NCBI GenBank assembly: GCA_013397695.1
Contig: VYZI01000347.1
Coordinates: 340,222 to 404,221, forward strand
Direction of reading: 5' to 3'
DNA from: Centropus unirufus
Lineage: Eukaryota > Chordata > Aves > Cuculiformes > Centropidae
Length of the DNA stretch: 64,000 nt
Position numbers and translations under genes: made by a program
Shown here: positions 38,085 to 49,463 of the stretch, piece after piece
Numbering within the stretch: position 1 is the stretch's first letter
Layout: every line of letters begins with the position of its first letter
Notes under the pieces: generated by a model
Told to the model about the DNA's origin: nothing
Databases searched by the model: none
The model's input: the letters and a program-made list of their open reading frames with translations, nothing else

Positions 38085-41000
38085 GCACAAAGTCACAATT
38101 AACAAAACAAAGGAGAAAAGGACCAGGCAGCATTTCCTCGAGAGCTCTGCAAGCTTGCTGGGACTCTCTTAACAGCCTCGCGAATGAGCGAGAGCGGCGT
38201 GCGGGCAGCTGCCGCTGAACGGTGCAAGTGGGAGAGCTGCAGCAAGCTCGCCATCCTTCCACAGCGGCAGGACTGGAGAGCAGCCAGGGCTGAGATCCAG
38301 GCTCTAAACCGGGCTTGCTCTGCCACCTCCTGGCTGTGCCTGGCACCTAGCAGAGCTGAACGCGCAAGAAGCCTACTTGGTACCTCGCTCCCGGACGGCC
38401 GTGGGCCTGGTCTCAAGGTCACTGAGATGACCAAGCTGCAGGCCAGCCCTGCAGAGTGCATGCGGAATGAATGGAGACACAGAGAATGCCTTTGGGATCA
38501 CGCATAGGAAAGTAAAGCCATGTTGACCTTACACTGTGCTTTAAAGTACAATGAGAAGAACATTACAATTCTGCCTGTGCCTGCTTCCCATACAAATGCC
38601 TTTTATTGGAGTTTTTTTACCTTAAAGGGGAGGGACATCGCTGCATCTGGAGCAATCCCTGAGGTCGTAGCTGTCAGACTTTGTCCTCCCGGATGTTCAG
38701 GAATCCTTGCTTCTTTACTGCTCCATGGGAAGGCCATTCTGCAAGCATACAAAAAAAGGGACTGTATACTTATTTCTTGTGTAACCTGGGACTATAGTAC
38801 GGAAAAAAAAGCCTCTAGTTAATATTCTTCTTCCTTCCCAGCTTGCAACGCCCAGCAATATTTCCTACTAATGCTAGTGCGAGTATGGAGATGGATATTG
38901 ACTTTCAGCTCTGTACAGAAATCTGGCTTTACTGCTCCATAAACTGCTCCAAGAGAATAATAATATTATGATGTCATGATTTATAAGCACAATATAGTTT
39001 TTTTACATTTTTATACAGTTTCAAGTAGTATTTGCTTTTGCTGTTTCCTTTTATCTGAACTTCTACTCAATAGGAATTCCTATAAAAATCTCAAGGAGAC
39101 TGTAAGCCTAAGGACATAAAACCTTTGGCAATGAGTCCAGAGGTAAAGAGGGAGCGTGGGTTCAGAGCTCCTGTTGCTCTAAGTCTGCCCTTTAATCATT
39201 ATCCCTCGATTTTGAGCACGGAGCAGGTAACTGCCTCAGTGAGTCAGGTCTTGTACCTGTAACATGGGTGAGAGTCGCACTGCTCTGCCATGGCTCCAGA
39301 CAAGGTTCGCAGCCCCCCTTCTTCCACAGTCATTAAGGATCTGGCTGTCTACTGAGGGATATCATCCGTCAGCAAGATTGTTCTGAAGGTGCAAACCTGG
39401 ACAGAGGTAATAGTGACCGCATTTTGAAACCCACACAATCTTTGCTCTGCAGCTGTAACAGCAAATCCACCTGGCAGGAGCCCGTTCTGTCCTTGGTTTA
39501 TGTGTGTGTGAAGAAGTGAGATATTTTTAAAGATTTATTATCACGACAGGAATTGCACTGACAATTTGCATTAAAGATAAGCTAAATGAGTTGTTGAAGA
39601 GCAGAATGAGATTTCTCACTTTTGTTTACTTCAACTAAACCATACAGTCCTTTAGTTTCGCATTAAGCCCTGCCTCATACCTACTGTAAGATCCAAGTCG
39701 TCCTTCCATAAAATCTTCGATGACCTCACTTTCTCCATGTCTGTTAACTCTTTGAAGCCATTGCGCACAGAGAAATGTTAGAAGGGCAGTTTGCTTTAAT
39801 GTTCTGCCACAAAAATACACTGATTTTTTTTTTCTACCTTGCCTCAAGTGAAATGGCAATTGTTACAATTTTCAGATGGACAGAAATTTGAATTTCCAGA
39901 AGGGCTCACTTTAAGTACTGAGTAATTTATTGGAATTATCAAGTTACTTCCCATGCTAATCGAAAATAAATGACATTATATGAAACCCTAGTGACCTCCA
40001 AATGGAATTGAAACCTTTTAGGTCTCCAGCACAAGTCCCTACCACACGTGTTAATAAGGAATTGACAGTAGTAAGGGTCTGTTATCATCCATAGGGATCA
40101 GTTGCAAGAGGGAGAAACTCAATCAGCAAACTTGAGGGATGTAGGAGACATACTGCATCACCAGATAATGCAGATATTTGCCACAAACAAAGAACCACAG
40201 AGAGTCAGGAAAGCCTTGGATTGTGTCAATGCTGTCAAGACCAGACATGGGGCTGTATACATGCTGGTTCTGCTTTCTCCCTGCTTATTCTCCTTCCTCA
40301 CAGCTCCTTACTTCCTATTACATCAAGTCCTGGCACACTCTCCAACTTTTGTCCCTTTGTTCTGCTTTACCTGCCCACTGGCCCTGCTCTCCGCTCCGCA
40401 CCCTGCAGAGCTCTGCTCTCTGTTGGAAGAGCTACCAGTGATGGGTTGCAGCATGGAGCTCAACGCAGGCAGGCGAGCTGGCAGGCTGAAGCTGGAGAGC
40501 TGGAGGATGCTTGCTGTGGATGTCACCAGCCAGGAAGTTGGCTGCCAAATCCTGACAAGCGGCTGAGGAGGGTGGCCAAATTAAAATGAGTCAGTGTTTA
40601 TGATCTGGCTGATTCAGGCAGTGAAAAGGGCTTAATTCCTACAAAAAATTGCCTTTTTCTACAAAGCCTGGAAGAAGTCAGAATTCCAATTCAAAGTATT
40701 GTCAGATTTTTAACCAGATCAACATATTTGCTATGCTCTCATTTTATGGGTGGTTGAATATTTGTAGATACCATTTTCCAAAGCCTGGCTGACATGACCT
40801 GTGAAGAAAGTGTGCCTAGAAAGGCAGAGTTATAACACATTTTAGATACCCCTGAAAAGTCTCCCTTTCCTAAAATCCTGTACAGCCTAATCACATCTTC
40901 CTGCAGTGATGGAAACGACCCCTTACCACCCTCAGATCCAGAGCACAGAGCACAGGAGAGGCATCTGCACCTCCTCGACTCCAGCAGTCATACCAGGAAA

Positions 41001-43084
41001 AAGCTAAGGAGCAAGGCACGATGTGCACCTTCCCCAAACGGAATTAAGCCTAGGCCTGGAAATGGGCTTGGAACAGGGAGTCTCTGTGCTATTAAAGGGC
41101 CCCCACAGCTTGGAACATGTCTGGGTCAGCTCACACTCTTACAGACAATACCTGTGTGCGGTTTGGGGCCTGCCAAAGGCTACGGATCGGATCGTTCCCA
41201 GTGGGCAGTCTGGATGTGTTGGCCTTGTTTCAGAGGCTCCATGAGTTTAGCTGTGCCTTGCCAGGAGTTTACTAGATTTTTTTACTACCTTTTTGGTTTA
41301 CAGATAGTTTGTTTACTACTTTGCCAGTTTGTTTAACAGCGGAGAGACATTCAAAGAAGCTCATAGCTCCAGAACTTGACTGTGATCACCCCAGGAGGGG
41401 TTGTGACAGTAGCTTATTCTCCACTTAGTTCCCTTTCCATTTAGCATCAAAGGCATGGGGCAGTGGTACTCAAGCTGTTAAACTTGTCAAGTCAGGCAGT
41501 TGAACTACCTGTTTGGAACAAGAGTTTTTACAATTACAGAAAAAGAATAAGGAGGAAGGTCATTTCTATACTCACTGAAAGAGACCAAAAGAGAGCACAT
41601 CAAGCACATTTTGGCAGAAGATGAAGCCAAGGATCATTACTTGGAGGATTCAATAATTTCCATTAGCATCTGTTCTTTTTCCTGCTTAGTTCTTATTGTG
41701 ACATTTTGGCAAAGTGCTGAGAACTATTTATAAGGAAAGGTTACAGATGCTGGCAGACAGGGGCAGAAAGGATCACAAGAGCTTGAACTCAAGGAACATT
41801 ATCTGCCAAATTAAAACAAAAGAAAAAGCTTTTGGAGCTACTGAGGAAAGATTAAACAGAACAAGCAAGGCAAAGTCACAGCTGCAAAGGTAGGAAATGA
41901 TGGGAGATGTTTTGAATTGTGTGCAAGAATCCAAGCATCATAATGGGAGAAATAGTTAGAAACAGGAGAATTCCAAAATGATCTGAAGCAAAGGAAATGT
42001 GTAGGCAGAACATCAAGGAACCTTTACAATTAGAGAATCCTCACAGATAAAAAAAAAACTTAAATCAGTGCCATCCATAAATGAATTAAAACCAGGGAGT
42101 TCCAGTCCAGAGGTAAACTTTAAATTTTGGAAAACAAATATGGTTCAGCCTGACATCCTTCCTCTCTGAATACAATGACATGTGTGGTGCTGAAGCCCTG
42201 GGAACCTGTAAGGACAAACCGATTGCTGTAGGTAGTTTAAAGCAAATGGCGCAGAGGGGAGAAAAAAGGCAAACACCTTGGTGGCATCATCAGTCACAAA
42301 TAAGCAAGGCCTTCCACAAGGCTGGAAAACCCGGGCAATCTGACAGGCACTTAAAAAAACACACCAAAAAATCCTTCTCGCAAGGGCTGCAGCCCCTTCT
42401 GTTAGGAGGTGAGGTTTAAAACCTTCTGCAGAAGAAGCAGAATCAAAAAAAATAGAAAAAGAAAAGGTGGCCAAGGAAGATGGTGATCTGTGAACAGAAG
42501 CAAGAGTCTGCTAATGCCATGTTGAAATGCAAATCTTGAGGAGAAATTAGGCTCTTTCTTACCATGTTTTGGGGAAAACCTTAAAAATAGACTTCCAAGA
42601 ACAGCCTGATCAGAAAGAAGGCAGCACTGTGTGGAATATCAGTTGCTGTGCTGGGGGAAAGGAATACGAGGAATGTACTAAGAACATGGGCTACAACCCT
42701 GCAGTGAAACCCTGAAGTTCCCCTCACCTGTGAAGGCAGAGAGGCTTGCACTGTGAGCCAGCAGCACAGGGCCCCAGCCCTTCCTACAGCTCACAAGGAG
42801 AGCTGGGCACTAGAATTATGTACTCCAGGCCAGGGAGAGCACCTTGGGCACCTCCAGTGTATACCTTGGAAGTTTAATGTCTCACAGCTACACAATTGTT
42901 CTGGCCTGAGACAAAGCAGAACTAACCCTGACTTCTCAGCAAAGCCTCTGCTGGGTCACTCTGGTTGCTGGAGTTAATATCTTCCAGACAGAAGCTGCCT
43001 CTAGAAGACATAGGCCTGTTCATCACCAAGGGAAGTGGGCACTAGCATGTAGAGAGACCACTGCTTGTACTCATTCCTTTGTAA

Positions 43085-43590
43085 ACCAAGGCCATCCTAG
43101 AGCTGGTGGAAGGCCCTAAGTGGGCAGGGAGCGGGCAGGGCAGGCAACCCAAACCTGGCCAACAGAGGATCCCATGCCATACATGTAATACTAAGAATAA
43201 AGTTGAAGAGTAACAAGGGTCAAGCCCTCTTCTTCAAATGAGGGCCTCACCAGTTTGTCTGCCTGTGATCCTGATCCATGTCTTCCTGAATTCAGTTCCC
43301 ATTTGCCACCAAGTGCACCCTGGGCCTTTCCCTATGCCTGTCCTCCAGCATCGATGGGGACATAGTCGTTGGGGAAGTCTGGTATGACTTTTTATATATC
43401 TTGTATATGTAAGGACATATTTTTATTATTCTCTTATTAATATTATTATTTTCCTTTTTGTTATTACTGTTTCATTAAAGCATCATTTTCCAGCCCACAT
43501 CTCTCTCTCGTTTCCCTTTTCCCTGGGTGCTGGAACAGGGATACAGCTGCCTGGTTTGGCTGTGGGCATGGCTGGGCATACTAGACAGTC
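43085..43590 (+). mobile_element. solo LTR, avian ERVL type (copy 2)
   Basis: Same family and orientation as 4840-5390. It shares 'aaccaaggccatc', 'ccaacagaggat', an A/T-rich block of ATT repeats at about 43420-43450 and the poly(A) signal ATTAAA at 43474-43479. Its TATA region is decayed ('aataaag' replaces 'tataaaa'), so it is older or less constrained than copy 1. No internal retroviral genes are adjacent. Ends are approximate. Confidence 0.7.
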
Positions 43591-46500
43591 TTTGGCCCTG
43601 GTGTAGATTGTTGCACTCAAATGACCGCTGCAAGGTGAGCCTTCTCACCATTATCTGAGTGAGCCTCTTCCCTCTGCTTACATTCATTATTTTCAATGTG
43701 TTGCCTGTCCCAACCTCTGGGAAGGCAGTCCAGTAAGCTCCCAGCACCAGTATGAACGCCAGCCAGGAAGACAGCATCAGGCCAGCTTTCTGGATTGGAG
43801 ACTCACAAAGCCAAGCAAGAAGGGCAACAGCCTTGCCTTAGAACAGGTGCTGCTGCCTGGTTTTGAAGCGGGTCCCCTTCCAACAGGGTAACATTCTCCA
43901 GCAGGCTGAGTGCAACCTCAGCTGTGCTCCGTGTGTATTCTCCAAATGTGTCTGGAGTTCCAGCCATGCAGCCTCTCTGTAGAAATGCACTAGGAAGTGG
44001 AGAGCGTGCCCACCCACTGCTTACGGGAGCAGGGGACAGGAAACATGGTTTCTTTCTGCCACGCGTTCTGTTGATCTTGGGGAGTAAATGCCCTGACTCT
44101 TCCCAGCACCTGACATTCGCATTTGTGAAGCAGGGAGAGTAGCGCTCCCATTCTTTTGAAGAACGCTTAGACTGTGCTGGGGCCAAGGCAGAAGCAAGGA
44201 CACCCTGCTGCAGTAGCCAAATAGATGCAAATCTTCCCAGTGCTGGACCAGTGTGATGGAAAATACACAGCTGAGAACTCTGTAGCCTAAACAACCCGCT
44301 CAGCATGAGGTTAGAGGCAGCACCTTAGCTCTGCTCCCTGGCATGTGTGCATCACAACACATCTCTGATGACATGATTACATACGGCCTCTAAAATAATA
44401 TAATATCAGGGAGTTTTGTTCTACAGCCTTATTTATTACTTCTGAGTCTGTTGTCTCTATTTAATCTTTTCCTGCCTAGAAGAACATCACTCCATCAGTG
44501 AATCAGCATCTCCAGAGAGGAAACGAAATGGAGCCACATTCATAATATACAGCAAATCGCTGTCTTAACACACAGTTAATGTTCCACAGTGGATTAAGAA
44601 TGATTGTCCTAGCATTTCAGCTTAGTCCAGATTTAGTGCCCCAGTGGAAGAATTAAGGAGGAGATGAAGCCGGGTAGGTAAAGCCAGTTTCCATAGCTAT
44701 AGAGGATTGTGTTGCTATCATGGTCACCAAGGCTGCAGGTGTGTACAAATCAAGGAGATGTCACAAAGCTGTTCCCTTTTCACAAAAGCTTGAGTAAGGG
44801 GAGAAAAATGCATATGAATACCCCCAGGATATTTCAGCGGTGTTGCTGGAAAGCAAACCAAGATAAGCCCTTTAAACAAAATCACTTTAATGAGTGCAAT
44901 TATAGACAGAAATGTAAGTGGTGCCTCCATGCTCCGTGTGCTGTTTGGTATCACCCGGTTGGGTACTGCCCGGATTTGCTACAAAAGAGACTTCACGGGA
45001 GTTGACACACGTGGCCTAAATCTTTACTCACAGAGGATTCCCCCAAGAGGTGGAGCCCTCAGTGAGGATCTATGTTTGAGAGGGTTTGTCTCTCAAATTC
45101 TTACCTCTATCCAAGGAATATTCCTGCAGCTTCATACCTGGCCACTGCTCTCCCCCTCCCTTCTCTGTCTCTGATGTGCTCCTGCAGGTTTGTGATGACT
45201 CAGGGCTGTTGAACTGTGTGTTCTGACGGGATCTGAGCTGTGAAACCCCGGAAGCGATGCCCCTTGGAGCTTCACATCATCCTCACCCTGCTTGGAGCTT
45301 CCAATGCCAGCTGTGCAGCCACGAGCTCACACATCTGACTCATCGCCCTTCATCCGTTTCTCTCAATTCAGCTCTGCTTTGGCAATATTGCCACCCCCAT
45401 GCCCCTTGTTAACAGAGCACCACACAAATTAAATCCTGATCTTTGGCTGTCTGCTGTTGTTCTCTCTGTTTTTATAACTGAGATTCTACCACGTCCCTTG
45501 TCCTTTGAATGACACATATGACCCTATTTTCCTTTGAATCCCTCTCCAAAACCTATTTCCCTTTGAGACTGATATCATAAAACCAGAATAACCAATGTAC
45601 ACAACTCCAGTTGGCTCGTTGAGGGAACTACAGCTATGCTTTTCTTCCTTGTGCTGCTACAAAAGAAGCCCACTCCATACCAGAAAGGGAGAAGAGAATG
45701 AGCTTACTGAGCATGCTGTGATATACAAAGAAACCTCAGGACTTTGAGTTCCTTCTGAACCCACCATCTCTTTGCTGAACACACTACCACCAGCTCCCTT
45801 ACCACACACCCAACCCTGGGAGAAACATGTGGGGCTGCTGTCCCATTGGGTTACATGACGCGTTTTCTACTGACTCTGTGTGAGGTAAGCATTGTCATAG
45901 GCTTGTATGATGCAACATTGGTCTTTCACCCATTTCTTTATGTTAGCTGTTCTGTAACTATACTAATTACATAGTCTGTCATCAGTTCTGTCATGTTTCT
46001 ACACTTGTTACTGTAAACTGACACCAGATCTCACTCTCAGGAACAGTCCCATTGTTAGGCTGTCACATTCTAACCTGGCTTAGAGAAGGATCAAGGGAAT
46101 GCAGTTCACTTATCATACTGACATGGAGTTTCTTCCCAGAATCTCAGGAATGCCCAAGGCTCATGATGTCTGCCTGTACCACATCAGAAGGCTTTCTGGT
46201 GAGTCAGTCCCTAACACTAGCAAGTGGGCCACCAGTCTGTAGCTGGTCCCTCTTGCTGCTGTTCAGTGCCACTCATGCTGTTTTGTCATGGGACTGACCT
46301 TGACCAGGAAGCAGGCTGGTCAGTGCCTTTACAGAAAGGGTAAATGGTCGGATTTGGGGAGAACAATGGGAACAGAGTGCTTGTGCTACTAGCTCAAGTC
46401 AATTGCACATCATCTCTGCACTTCATTTTTCTTGCTAGTCCATCCTCATGCCAGAGACTTTGCTGTCTCAGAGAACATGGAGCCACATTCTTCCCTGGCA

Positions 46501-48085
46501 GGGAAGTAGATAATGCTGCCAGTGTAAAAGAATGAAGTGGACTCTTATGAGCTCTCTGGCCTGTGTGTTCCACTCTCAGTGCGCTGTGATTCATCTAATT
46601 AAGGTACACAGCCTGGAAAACAAGAGGCAATTTGGAACTTCCACTCATTATTTGGGCATGAATGGGACTTTTTTTCTTTCCTCTTGACTGTCTTTATTTT
46701 ATCTGCGGCAGTTCTTCATGACTCAGACTCCAGAAGGGCTCATGACTGAGTGGGTTGCCTCTGGCAAAGGCAAGTAGCTTGAAAGTGAGTGTCTGTCTGT
46801 CTGACTTTTACTTTTCTCTGAAAACAAACACTGGAAAGCCAATTCCCTCTGTGGCAGACCCAGCTGCCACCTCTTGCCTGCTTGTTGGGATACAAGATGA
46901 TTAATCTCCTTCTACATAGTTCAGTACTTAAACCATATGTGAAGGGGGCACAAGGGCTTTCAGATAAGGCAGGGAAGAAAAAAGGCTTGTTTTATGCTTA
47001 ATGAAGAAATAATTTCCTTAAGAACAAAAAGCTCCTCGCAGCCAGCGCGTATAAATTGCTTAATTGGAAATACACATAACAGTCCTAGGAGGATTATCTG
47101 AATGCTTCTGGCTGGAATTAGAGTCAGGAAAGAAAACTTATTTTAGAGATGCTAATAAAACAGGAGGTTGTGAAAGCTTCTGGGATATATACAGATGTTT
47201 TATTTTAGGCTTTGCATATAAAGCTGATTTTTAACCAGTTTGTTATTGGTTTTCAGGCTCTGCTGATTAGCCTTGAGGCAGAGAGAAATGAAAAAAAAAG
47301 GGGCAGAGCCCTGGATCAGAGGGTGATAGCTCCAGAAAGCTATCCCAATTTTTGTTAGTTGAGACTTTAAACTATTAGGCCTGCCCCCACTGTCTAGGGA
47401 GCTCTTTGAGATGTGATCAAACATGCCAGAAACACAGCCAGAGAGATGTTCTGTCTTACCTTTCCTTGCTCCTGCTGGTGTCACTCCCTCAGCAATCCTT
47501 TACTGCAAGAGATGACCATGCTTACAGCCAGGCTCTGTGGGAACGTGTGCCAGCCAGCCAGCTGTGCCTGGCTGCTGTGGGAATGCCTTCCTCCACATCC
47601 CACCACAGTCCCACAACCTCTTCTTCAAGGGGAAATGGTGGCTCTCATAGCCCCACCACCTCCAAGCCCTCTGCCTGCAGGAGCAGCACACTGAGGCTGC
47701 CTCAGGGGCCTGGATATTAGAACCTTTGCTCAATACAAACATGTAGCCCGTCAGCCACCCATTGGAGGTCCTGGGAGGCTCCAGGTATGAGAGGACAGGA
47801 CACAGATGGCTGCTCCTCAGGGCTGAAACTCCTCACTGCCCAGTGACCTCCCCATTACAGCTCTTGGTTTAGTGCCCAGCTCCAGGGTCAGCTCCTGGGG
47901 TACCCGAGGTCCTTCTGCTGCTGGGATAACCCCCAGAGTGTGGTGGCTGACAGCCTGGGGACCTGCACTGCTTTCCCGCAGCAGGATTTTCTTGTTTGGA
48001 CCTGGTTCAGACATTGCATCCAAAGGCTGTGGCATCATCATCCCCTGGGCACAAAACGGGGCAGACGGCAGCAGCAGGGCTGCAT
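43591..48085. other. intergenic, no recognised gene
   Basis: About 4.5 kb of unique sequence. A GAG followed by GTAAGC near 45886 looks like a splice donor, but no acceptor or frame supports an exon. GC content rises from about 47500 toward the minisatellite. Confidence 0.4.
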
Positions 48086-48835
48086 TCCCTCATGGTCCCA
48101 CATCCCTCACGAGGGGGATCCCCTCACAAGGAGTGTCACCTCATGGTCCCACAGCCCTAACAAGCGGGGTCCCCTCCCATGGTCCCACACCCCTCACAAG
48201 GGGAGAGTCTCCTCACAAGGCGGGTCCCCTCATGGTCCCACACTCGTCTCCTCACAAGGGGAGGGGGTCCCCTCATGCCCCCCCCCCCCTCACATGGGGT
48301 GTCCCCTCATGGTCCCACACCCCTCACATGGGGGGGGGTCTCCTCACAAGGGGGAATTCCCTTACGGCCCCACACCCCTCAAAAGCAGGGTCCCCCCACA
48401 AGGGGGGATCTCCTCATGGTCCCACATCCCTCACAAGGGGGGTCTCCTTGCAAGGGGAGGGTCCCCTCATAGTCCCACACCCCTCATAAGGGACGTCCCC
48501 TCACAAGCGGGGTCCCCTCTCATGGTTCCACACCCCTCACAAGGGGGGGGGTCTCCTCACAAGGGGGGGATTCCCTTATGGCACCACAACCCTCAAAAGC
48601 AGGGTCCCCTCACAAGAGGGGTCTCCTCTCATGGCCCAAATGGCCCAACACCCCTCAAAAGCGGGGTCCCCTCACAAAGAGGGATCCCCTCACTGTTCCA
48701 CACCCCTCACAAGCGGGGTCCTCTCTCACGGTCCCACACCCCTCACAAGAGGGGGTCCCCTCACGGTCCCACACCCCTCACAAAGGGGGTTCCCTCACGG
48801 TCCCACGCCCCTCACACACCTCACGGTCCCACACC
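48086..48835. repeat. GC-rich minisatellite with alternating 33-bp and 18-bp units
   Basis: About 750 bp are built from a long unit (about 33 bp, 'cctcatggtcccacacccct' then 'cacaaggggggtcc') and a short unit (about 17-19 bp, 'cctcacaaggggggtcc') that is a shortened form of its second half. In the left and middle parts the two alternate, giving a higher-order period of about 52 bp. Toward the right end the long unit dominates and ATGG becomes ACGG. G-runs vary from 3 to 10. A 316-codon open frame runs through it only because the repeat lacks stops. Confidence 0.95.
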
Positions 48836-49090
48836 TCGCCCCGGGTCCGCCCGCTCCCCGTCTCTCCCTCCCGCGCCCTCTGGCGGCTGAGCGAGGCTCC
48901 GTTCCGCTCTCTCTCGACGAAAAGAGTCGTAATCGCCCCCAAAAAGACCCCGCTGCGGTGTGGAAATGGTCATCAGCGGCGGCTGCGGGGCTGGCGGAGC
49001 TGCTGTCGCCGTGTGCCTGGCTCTGGCAGCCGGCGAGGATAGGGCAGGGAAGGAGCTCCTGTATCCCCATCCTGCCTCACCCAGCCCGGC
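48836..49090. promoter_or_regulatory. small CpG-rich patch next to the minisatellite
   Basis: The sequence is dense in CpG ('cgccccgggtccgcccgctc', 'ctctctcgacg', 'catcagcggcggctgcgg') and then falls back to ordinary composition at the CR1 that follows. An open frame here (plus, from 48960) begins with a hydrophobic alanine/glycine-rich stretch, but I recognise no protein and no donor site. It could be an orphan CpG island or the promoter of an unseen transcript. Confidence 0.4.
48873..48886 (-). promoter_or_regulatory. CTCF-like motif
   Basis: GCGCCCTCTGGCGG matches the reverse complement of the CTCF core consensus (CCNCNAGNGGGCGC type) closely. It lies within the CpG-rich patch, 40 bp after the minisatellite. 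CTCF would make this a candidate insulator or loop anchor between ALK and the ANKRD9-like gene, which is inference. Confidence 0.5.
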
Positions 49091-49140
49091 TTCCCCCACT
49101 TGTGGGTTACAAACTGGGCTTTTCCTTCTAGTTCTTCTTT

Positions 49141-49463
49141 CTTCCAGTACTGAAAGGGGCTACAGGAAAGATGAGGACAGGATTTTTACAAGGGCACGCG
49201 GTGACAGGATGGCGGGCAGCAGCTTTAAACTGAGAGAGGGGAGGGTTAGATGAGATGTAAGGCAGAAATTCTACACTATGGGGCACTGGCCCGGGCTGCC
49301 CAGGGAAGTCGTGGCTGCGCCATCCCTGGAGGTGTCCAAGGCCAGGCTGGATGGGGCTCTGAGCAACCTGATCCAGCAGAAGGTGTCCCTGCCCATGGGA
49401 GGGGGGTGGTACTGAGCGAACTTTGAGGTGCCTTCCATCCAATGGTTCTATGATTGATTCTAA
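49141..49463 (+). mobile_element. CR1 LINE 3' end, plus orientation
   Basis: It begins at the CR1 motif 'ccagtactgaaaggggcta', then 'gatttttacaagggca', 'ggctgcccagggaagtcgtgg', 'ggccaggctggatgggg', and ends 'ggttctatgattgattcta', the CR1 tail. It is about 320 bp and 5'-truncated, with better sequence preservation than most other copies here. Confidence 0.96.

Larger units (their letters stand above)
28901..43084. other. large intergenic stretch without recognised genes
   Basis: About 14 kb with no CR1, LTR or recognised coding sequence. Points inside it are listed separately: a splice-flanked exon-like segment (33170-33234), a CpG-bearing block with a Maf-type site (38010-38500) and an AT-rich block at 37380-37760. 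Open frames are short and on both strands. The near absence of CR1 over this length, compared with the flanks, may mean insertions here are not tolerated. Confidence 0.4.

Noticed and set aside
48086..48835. Regularly repeated array resembling a CRISPR array
   Set aside because: The units are contiguous and related along their whole length, with no unique spacers, and the setting is a vertebrate genome. It is a minisatellite.
47940..48890. 316-codon open frame through the minisatellite
   Set aside because: Its product is a repeat translation (HGPTPL-type and similar words) present because the GC-rich unit lacks stops. Unit lengths vary out of frame and several frames are open in parallel.
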